Positions 7,059 to 10,848 of a stretch of DNA of 10,848 nt are shown piece by piece. How positions within the stretch are numbered: position 1 is the first letter of the stretch; each line of letters begins with the position of its first letter. The stretch spans positions 1-10,848 of the forward strand of contig PMOH01000104.1 of NCBI GenBank assembly GCA_003161515.1, in the 5' to 3' direction. The position numbers and the translations under genes are program-made. Source of the DNA: Deltaproteobacteria bacterium (GTDB lineage Bacteria; Desulfobacterota; Binatia; Binatales; Binataceae). The notes under the pieces were generated by a model. It ran no database searches and was not told the DNA's origin. It worked only from the letters and a program-made list of their open reading frames with translations.

Positions 7059-8867
7059 TCAGAAAATCGGCAGCTTGATTCCTGCGGTGACCATCGCGCC
7101 GCTGGCGACGCCCATCAATGCCTCGCCCGCGACCAGACCGGCCGCGAGCAGAATCCCGGGTCCGCTCTCGGCCTCATTTTCGGAGCCAAACAGCGAATGC
7201 GCCAGCGCGCCGATAAAAATCGCCACGCTGAGTCCGAACGGTAGATAGAGACCGATCGCGGCGGGCATGATCGGCGTGCGCCATTTCGATCCGATTCGTT
7301 CCAGGTAGCGATCGCTGAATCCGAGAATCGCCGCGAGCGCCGCGCCGGCCGCAATCGTCCCGATCGGCAATCCGCCATGGAACACTCCCTGCGTCACTTT
7401 CGCCATCAGAAACGCTTGCGGCGCAGCCAGCGCTCCCGCGCGCGCCGTTGGCGTACCTGCAATTCCGTAGCCGGCGATCAGCAGGTTCAGAATCGGCGCC
7501 ATCACAAATGACGACGCGATCGCGCCGACCAGCACCCCGATCTCGAGCGATCGCGGCGTCGCGCCAACGTGCCAGCCGGTCGCGAGATCATGCGTCGAGT
7601 CACCCGCCATCGCAGCCGCCGTGCATACGATCGCGCCCGACAAAATCGCCAGTTGCGGCCCGACGCTTTGCGACACGCCAACCAGTTTTAGGAAGAGCGC
7701 GACTGCGAGCAACACAATCACCGTCACGCCCGACACCGGATTGTTCGATGCGCCCACTATTCCGGTCAGGTAGCCGGCGATCGCCGTCGCGAAAAAACAG
7801 ATCAACGTCAAAAGGATCGCCAGCGCCGCGCTCAGCGCAACATTCCCGCTCAGCCCGAGGCAGATGGCGAATATCACCGGCACGCAGAGCGCGACGGCGG
7901 TCAAGACCGCGCGCGCCGATAGGTCTGTATCCTCGCGAGCGGTCGCGACCGCTTGCGTCGACCGCACGACGCGAATGCTGTCTCCGATCGCAGATGCGAT
8001 CCTCGTCCGCAACTTCCAGAGCGTCACGACTCCGCCGGTGAGCATCGCGCCGACGCCGAGATACCGCACTTGCCCGCTCCAAAGTTGCGCCGCGGTGGTA
8101 GCTGCGTCTCCGGTTCCGCCGCCGGCATGAAATGCGGTCAGCGCGGGAATCGCGATCAGCCATGCGAATGCGCCGCCGGCGAATACAAGCGCCGCAATCC
8201 TGATTCCTATGATGTAACCGACGCCTATTAGCGCCGCAGAAATATCGATCGACCCGGCGACCGCCGCGCTCCCGATCCATCGCGCGCCCGACACCGCGCC
8301 GGGAATAATTCCCGCCACGTCCTGAAGCGCTTTGAGAGCCGCCGAAATCAGCCCGCCGATTACCAGCGGACGAACGTTCGCCTGCGCGTCACCGGCACGA
8401 AGCACCTGCGCGCACGCGACGCCTTCAGGAAACGGTAGCCGCTCCTCGACGATATACGCGCGGCGCAAAAACACCACCAGCAGCGAGCCCATCGTCGCGC
8501 CCACGACGCACAGCGCCGTGACCTCGACGTACGGCAAAGTCCGCACGCCGCCGCCTAAAATAACCAGCGCCGGAAACGTGAAGATTGCGCCCGCCGCGAC
8601 CGCCTCGCCCGCCGATGCGATCGTCTGCACCACGTTGTTCTCGAGAATCGTCGATCCGCCGAGCATCCGCAGTATCGCCATCGAGATCACAGCGGCCGGG
8701 ATACTCGCGGATACAGTCAGGCCCGCATACAAACCGAGGTAGGCGTTCGCCGCGCCAAGAATCAGCGCGAGCGCGATACCGAGCACAATACTTCGCGGCG
8801 TCAGTTCGCGAATCGGCTGTGGATTTGGATCAGAAGTTTCGCGCCGCACGCCGACACTATATGTCAT
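7059..8867 (-). CDS. OPT family oligopeptide/metal-complex transporter
   Basis: A 602-residue, very hydrophobic inner-membrane protein with about 14 predicted helices. The N-terminal part has RELTPRSIVLGIALALILGA, NAYLGLYAGLTVSASIPAAV and the hallmark NNVVQTIASAGEAVAAGAIF (from N77), followed by FPAL. A second-half motif, STHDLATGWHVGATPRSLEI, is also typical of bacterial OPT proteins. The family imports oligopeptides or metal-chelate complexes by cation symport. Many bacterial members have unknown substrates. The length is near the usual range for bacterial OPT proteins. The ATG at 8867 lies 27 nt after the true end of the rhodanese gene, so the two are probably co-transcribed. No ribosome-binding site is evident in the G/C-alternating spacer. 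The substrate is not inferable. Confidence 0.92.
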   Translation of the reverse strand: MTYSVGVRRETSDPNPQPIRELTPRSIVLGIALALILGAANAYLGLYAGLTVSASIPAAVISMAILRMLGGSTILENNVVQTIASAGEAVAAGAIFTFPALVILGGGVRTLPYVEVTALCVVGATMGSLLVVFLRRAYIVEERLPFPEGVACAQVLRAGDAQANVRPLVIGGLISAALKALQDVAGIIPGAVSGARWIGSAAVAGSIDISAALIGVGYIIGIRIAALVFAGGAFAWLIAIPALTAFHAGGGTGDAATTAAQLWSGQVRYLGVGAMLTGGVVTLWKLRTRIASAIGDSIRVVRSTQAVATAREDTDLSARAVLTAVALCVPVIFAICLGLSGNVALSAALAILLTLICFFATAIAGYLTGIVGASNNPVSGVTVIVLLAVALFLKLVGVSQSVGPQLAILSGAIVCTAAAMAGDSTHDLATGWHVGATPRSLEIGVLVGAIASSFVMAPILNLLIAGYGIAGTPTARAGALAAPQAFLMAKVTQGVFHGGLPIGTIAAGAALAAILGFSDRYLERIGSKWRTPIMPAAIGLYLPFGLSVAIFIGALAHSLFGSENEAESGPGILLAAGLVAGEALMGVASGAMVTAGIKLPIF

Positions 8868-8894
8868 CGCGCGGGCGCGAGCGCGAGCGAACCG
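8868..8894 (-). other. G/C-alternating spacer between rhodanese and OPT genes
   Basis: This 27-nt spacer is almost entirely alternating G and C with small repeated GCGCGA units on the plus strand. It holds no recognisable Shine-Dalgarno sequence for the OPT gene. That suggests translational coupling or leaderless-like reinitiation, but this is inference from absence. Confidence 0.35.
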
Positions 8895-9386
8895 TCAGCT
8901 GCTCTTCGACTCTTCCAGCTTCGGATAATCGACCGGCTTGCCGGCCTGCTTCCAACCTTCGATGCCGTCGCTCATCACGCTCACGTCGGTGTACCCTGCT
9001 GCTTCCGCCCGCCGGGCGGCTTCATGCGACGCCGTTCAATGCAGGTCGGCGCAATAGAAAACGAGCTTCGCATTTTTGGCGGGCGGCAACTCTTTCGCGA
9101 CGTCATACTTGTCGTCGCTGGTGAGAAGGTGCGCGCCGGGAATCACGCCGGCCGTCGATCGCAGACCCCATCCGTTGGCGTCATAGATATTGACGTGCGA
9201 GTTCGGGTCATTCATCAGCGACGCGAGATTATCAACGCGTATGATCGCAAACTTATCCGGCTCTTTCGGCTTGTTGTTGAGCAGCGACCCAATATCGAAC
9301 GCGAACGCCGACGCCGCCACAGACAAAACAATCGCACCGACAATCGCAGATACAATCGAGCGGCGCACGAGGAATTGCTTACTCAT
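8895..9386 (-). CDS. Exported rhodanese-like protein with probable in-frame selenocysteine (TGA 9036-9038)
   Basis: A 163-residue rhodanese-like sulfurtransferase if the internal TGA is read as selenocysteine. The start at ATG 9386 gives a classical signal peptide (MSKQFLVRRSIVSAIVGA through AASAFAF), so the domain should be periplasmic. The domain follows with VNIYDANG, STAGVIPGAHLL and LVFYC (C112). The next codons read ADLH, then TGA at codon 117, then TASHEAARRAEAAGYTDV and MSDGIEGWKQAGKPVDY, ending at TGA 8895-8897. Exported rhodaneses of this type carry FYC-x4-C-x-A-S-x-x-AA, and the TGA falls on the second, catalytic cysteine. The 46 codons after it are clearly coding and in frame. A SECIS-like hairpin follows the TGA. 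Alternatives are a nonsense mutation or a sequence error. Ordinary calling would stop at 9036 and lose the active site. An upstream ATG at 9413 would add nine residues before the signal peptide. The OPT gene follows 27 nt later. Confidence 0.78.
9005..9019 (-). promoter_or_regulatory. Candidate bacterial SECIS hairpin
   Basis: On the minus strand, CCGCCC pairs perfectly with GGGCGG around a three-base GGC loop. The loop begins 22 nt after the in-frame TGA at 9038-9036. Bacterial SECIS elements are expected to have a small apical loop with a G in its first two bases, placed roughly 16-37 nt after the UGA; this one fits. Below the stem, three purine-purine oppositions (AAG against AAG) are followed by G-C and U-A pairs, so the stem may extend. 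It lies inside the coding region, as bacterial SECIS elements do. GC-rich coding DNA makes some hairpins by chance, so the support comes from its position together with the TGA. Confidence 0.6.
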
Positions 9387-9510
9387 ATCGATCAGCGTAC
9401 CAAACGCATACAAGCGCGCAAAGACAATTATTTCTGCCTACCAAGTTCTAACAGGGACCCTACGAGTACTCAGGGTAAACTCCGTCCCGCATCTTTTCTT
9501 TTCGTCGGGT

Positions 9511-9527
9511 GCAGGGGTCACCCCTGC
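9511..9527. repeat. Short perfect inverted repeat
   Basis: GCAGGGG and CCCCTGC form a perfect 7-bp inverted repeat around TCA. It has no T tract on either side, so it is not an obvious terminator. It could be an operator-like palindrome or a second transcript-end hairpin next to the stronger one at 9535-9563. Confidence 0.4.
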
Positions 9528-9534
9528 CGAAGGA

Positions 9535-9563
9535 AGTGTGAAACCCACCGCGGGTTTCACATT
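9535..9563 (-). terminator. Strong hairpin downstream of deacetylase gene, probable terminator
   Basis: GTGAAACCC (9538-9546) and GGGTTTCAC (9552-9560) form a perfect 9-bp stem with a 5-base loop, extendable to about 12 bp with one G-T pair. It begins 12 bases after the deacetylase stop in the direction of transcription. The sequence after it on the minus strand is pyrimidine-rich (ACTTCCTTC) rather than a clean T run, so intrinsic termination may be partial. On the plus strand the flank is A/T-rich without a T tract. Confidence 0.55.
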
Positions 9564-9575
9564 AAATAAAGTGAT

Positions 9576-10238
9576 TTACCCTTCCCCGGCACGCGGCGAA
9601 GCCACAAATCCCGATATGTCGCGGACGATCTCGCCGCGCTGTATCGGCACGCATTCTGCCGGAAACTCCGGCGTCAGGTGGTGCCCCGCGTCCACCAGTG
9701 CGCCGACGAAGCGATCGAGATGACTCATCGCGCGCGGCAGGATGTCGTGCATCACGACCAGCGTATGCGACCGTGTCGACGCGTCGTGAAGCGCGCGATC
9801 GACCCACGCATCCTGATCGATCCAATCCTCCGGCACGCAATTCCACAACACGCAGGTGTAGCGATTGGCGACCAGATGATCGACCGCCGCGCGGCTCAGC
9901 AGATGAGGCCCAATTTTCCCGCCGCCGCCGAACGGCCGAAACAGTTTCGGATTTTCCGCTAGGCCAGCGATTATCTGCTCGGTCTTTGCGATTTCCGAAT
10001 CCACGGCGTCCGCATTCGGATCGTCGCCGAGCGGTATCCGATGCGTGTACGAATGATTTCCGATTCGATGGCCTTCTGCCGCGGCGCGCTGCGCCAACTT
10101 CATCCGCTCGGCAGACGCGAGATTCTTGCCGAGCACGAAGAATGACGCCGTTACCCCGCGCCGCGCCAAGACGTCGAGCACCATCGGCGTCACCACCGGG
10201 TCAGGCCCGTTGTCGAACGAGAGTGCGACGTTACCCAT
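9576..10238 (-). CDS. Polysaccharide deacetylase family protein (NodB/CE4 domain)
   Basis: A 220-residue single-domain NodB homology (carbohydrate esterase 4) protein, which would remove N- or O-acetyl groups from a polysaccharide, peptidoglycan or small glycan using a divalent metal. Motif 1 is LSFDNGPDP (D9, N10), where most members have DD. The catalytic-base Asp is kept and the metal-ligand Asp is replaced by Asn. Motif 2 is GNHSYTH (H62, H66). Motif 3 is FRPFGGGG, motif 4 is WNCVPEDW, and motif 5 is VVMHD. No signal peptide is visible, so the protein appears cytoplasmic, which is unusual for extracellular glycan deacetylases but seen in small-molecule members. The ATG at 10238 overlaps the stop of the MBL gene by 8 nt, indicating translational coupling. 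A hairpin follows the stop. The substrate is unknown. Confidence 0.88.
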   Translation of the reverse strand: MGNVALSFDNGPDPVVTPMVLDVLARRGVTASFFVLGKNLASAERMKLAQRAAAEGHRIGNHSYTHRIPLGDDPNADAVDSEIAKTEQIIAGLAENPKLFRPFGGGGKIGPHLLSRAAVDHLVANRYTCVLWNCVPEDWIDQDAWVDRALHDASTRSHTLVVMHDILPRAMSHLDRFVGALVDAGHHLTPEFPAECVPIQRGEIVRDISGFVASPRAGEG

Positions 10239-10848
10239 TAGCCGTGAAGGTGAAGGAGTCGCCCTTCTTCGAAATCTTTCCCGCCGACGGCGTCGCGAAA
10301 TGCGTGCCGAAAACCACGACGTTGGTGTCCGCGTATTTCTCGCAGAACGCGCGCCGCGTCTTCTTCGCCATCGCGCCGTCGGAATCGAACCCGTCGTCCC
10401 ACTCGGGGTATTTGCATTGAATCGGGTGATGCATCAGGTCGCCGGTGATGACCGCGTCCTGCCCCTTCGACGAAATCCGCACGCTGTGATGTCCCGGCGT
10501 GTGCCCGGGCGACGGCTCGAGCCAAACTTCGTCGGTAATCCGAAAGTTCGATTCGACCAGGTCCGCAACGCCCGCCTCGACCACCGGCCGCACCGAATCC
10601 TCGACCGGATCGCGCATATCCTTTCCGTCGAACGTCGAGAAAAAATCCCATTCAGTGCCGCCAATCAGGTAGCGCGCGTTCGCGAACGTCGGCACCCACT
10701 TGCCGTTTTTCAGCGTCGTGTTCCATCCGACGTGATCGACGTGCAGATGCGTACAGACCACGCGATCGATCTGGTCGGCGCGGTGTCCCGCTTTTTCCAG
10801 GTCGCTCAGAAACGGCAGCTTCAGATTGCTCCACACCGGATTCGATCG
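10231..10848 (-). CDS. MBL-fold metallo-hydrolase (lactonase-like), C-terminal part
   Basis: The 5' end lies outside the window; 205 codons are visible. The protein is a metallo-beta-lactamase-fold hydrolase with the zinc motif VCTHLHVDHVGWNT (HxHxDH), then PSPGHTPGHHSV (third His), ITGDLMHHP (bridging Asp) and VVFGTHFATPSAG (last His), so both metal sites appear complete. The pattern, including the WNTTLKNGKWVPTFANARYL segment, resembles the subgroup containing N-acyl-homoserine lactonase-like and methyl parathion hydrolase-like proteins. No specific substrate can be assigned. A GTG at 10836 is in frame, but the four codons before it (RSNP) are also open and fit the family, so the gene very probably starts beyond the window. 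Its stop overlaps the start of the deacetylase gene (TAATGGGTAA), so the two are likely made together. Confidence 0.88.
   Translation of the reverse strand, partial: RSNPVWSNLKLPFLSDLEKAGHRADQIDRVVCTHLHVDHVGWNTTLKNGKWVPTFANARYLIGGTEWDFFSTFDGKDMRDPVEDSVRPVVEAGVADLVESNFRITDEVWLEPSPGHTPGHHSVRISSKGQDAVITGDLMHHPIQCKYPEWDDGFDSDGAMAKKTRRAFCEKYADTNVVVFGTHFATPSAGKISKKGDSFTFTANG

Larger units (their letters stand above)
9387..9575 (-). promoter_or_regulatory. Non-coding gap between deacetylase and rhodanese genes
   Basis: This 189-base stretch is less GC-rich than its surroundings and has no convincing gene. On the minus strand it should hold the 3' end of the MBL-deacetylase transcript, with a hairpin at 9535-9563 and a second short one at 9511-9527, and the promoter of the rhodanese-OPT block. 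An A/T-rich patch near 9426-9436 could include a -10 element, but I cannot pair it with a good -35. The promoter assignment is inferred from layout. Confidence 0.35.

Noticed and set aside
7600..8280. Second minus-strand frame of 226 codons inside the OPT gene
   Set aside because: It is an Arg/Asp-rich shadow of the transporter frame with no domain signal.
8868..8894. G/C-alternating stretch as a Z-DNA or repeat-array element
   Set aside because: It is too short and irregular to claim more than low-complexity spacer.
9036..9413. A short 125-residue protein ending at the TGA 9036
   Set aside because: It would end inside the rhodanese active-site loop, while the same frame continues with the conserved rest of the domain. 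I annotate the longer product.

Overview
The window is GC-rich and densely coding, with ATG, GTG and probably TTG starts, short intergenic gaps and several overlapping genes. This suggests a high-GC, probably Gram-negative environmental bacterium, since several products carry Sec-type signal peptides. The lineage cannot be fixed from this sequence; a deltaproteobacterium-like or related soil lineage is only a guess. No tRNA, rRNA, CRISPR array, insertion sequence or phage gene was seen.

Left edge (1-363): the N-terminus of a DHA2-type (EmrB/QacA-like) MFS transporter runs leftward out of the window. It is divergent from the next block.

Forward block (about 364-5044): five genes, each overlapping the next or nearly so, form one likely operon. 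They are a Ppx/GppA phosphatase with a C-terminal HD domain, two tandem thymidylate-kinase-like P-loop proteins, a CHAD-domain protein and a SixA-type histidine phosphatase. Ppx/GppA acts on polyphosphate or (p)ppGpp and CHAD domains bind polyphosphate, so the block reads as a polyphosphate or phosphate-signalling module. The two kinase-like proteins would be its undescribed parts. The second has Arg in place of the Walker A lysine, which points to an altered or lost kinase activity.

Reverse block (5053-10848): all genes are on the minus strand. Reading in the direction of transcription they are: a partial metallo-beta-lactamase-fold hydrolase resembling lactonases, overlapping a NodB-type polysaccharide deacetylase; a non-coding stretch with a strong hairpin; an exported rhodanese; an OPT-family transporter; a secreted GH71/GH99-like protein; and a small secreted six-cysteine protein.

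The most striking observation is in the rhodanese. Its frame is interrupted by one TGA (9036-9038) exactly where this family has the catalytic cysteine. The frame continues for 46 well-conserved rhodanese codons to a second TGA. A perfect 6-bp G+C stem with a GGC loop lies 22 nt downstream of the first TGA, inside the usual bacterial SECIS spacing. The best reading is a selenocysteine-containing periplasmic rhodanese (8895-9386), which ordinary gene calling would truncate.
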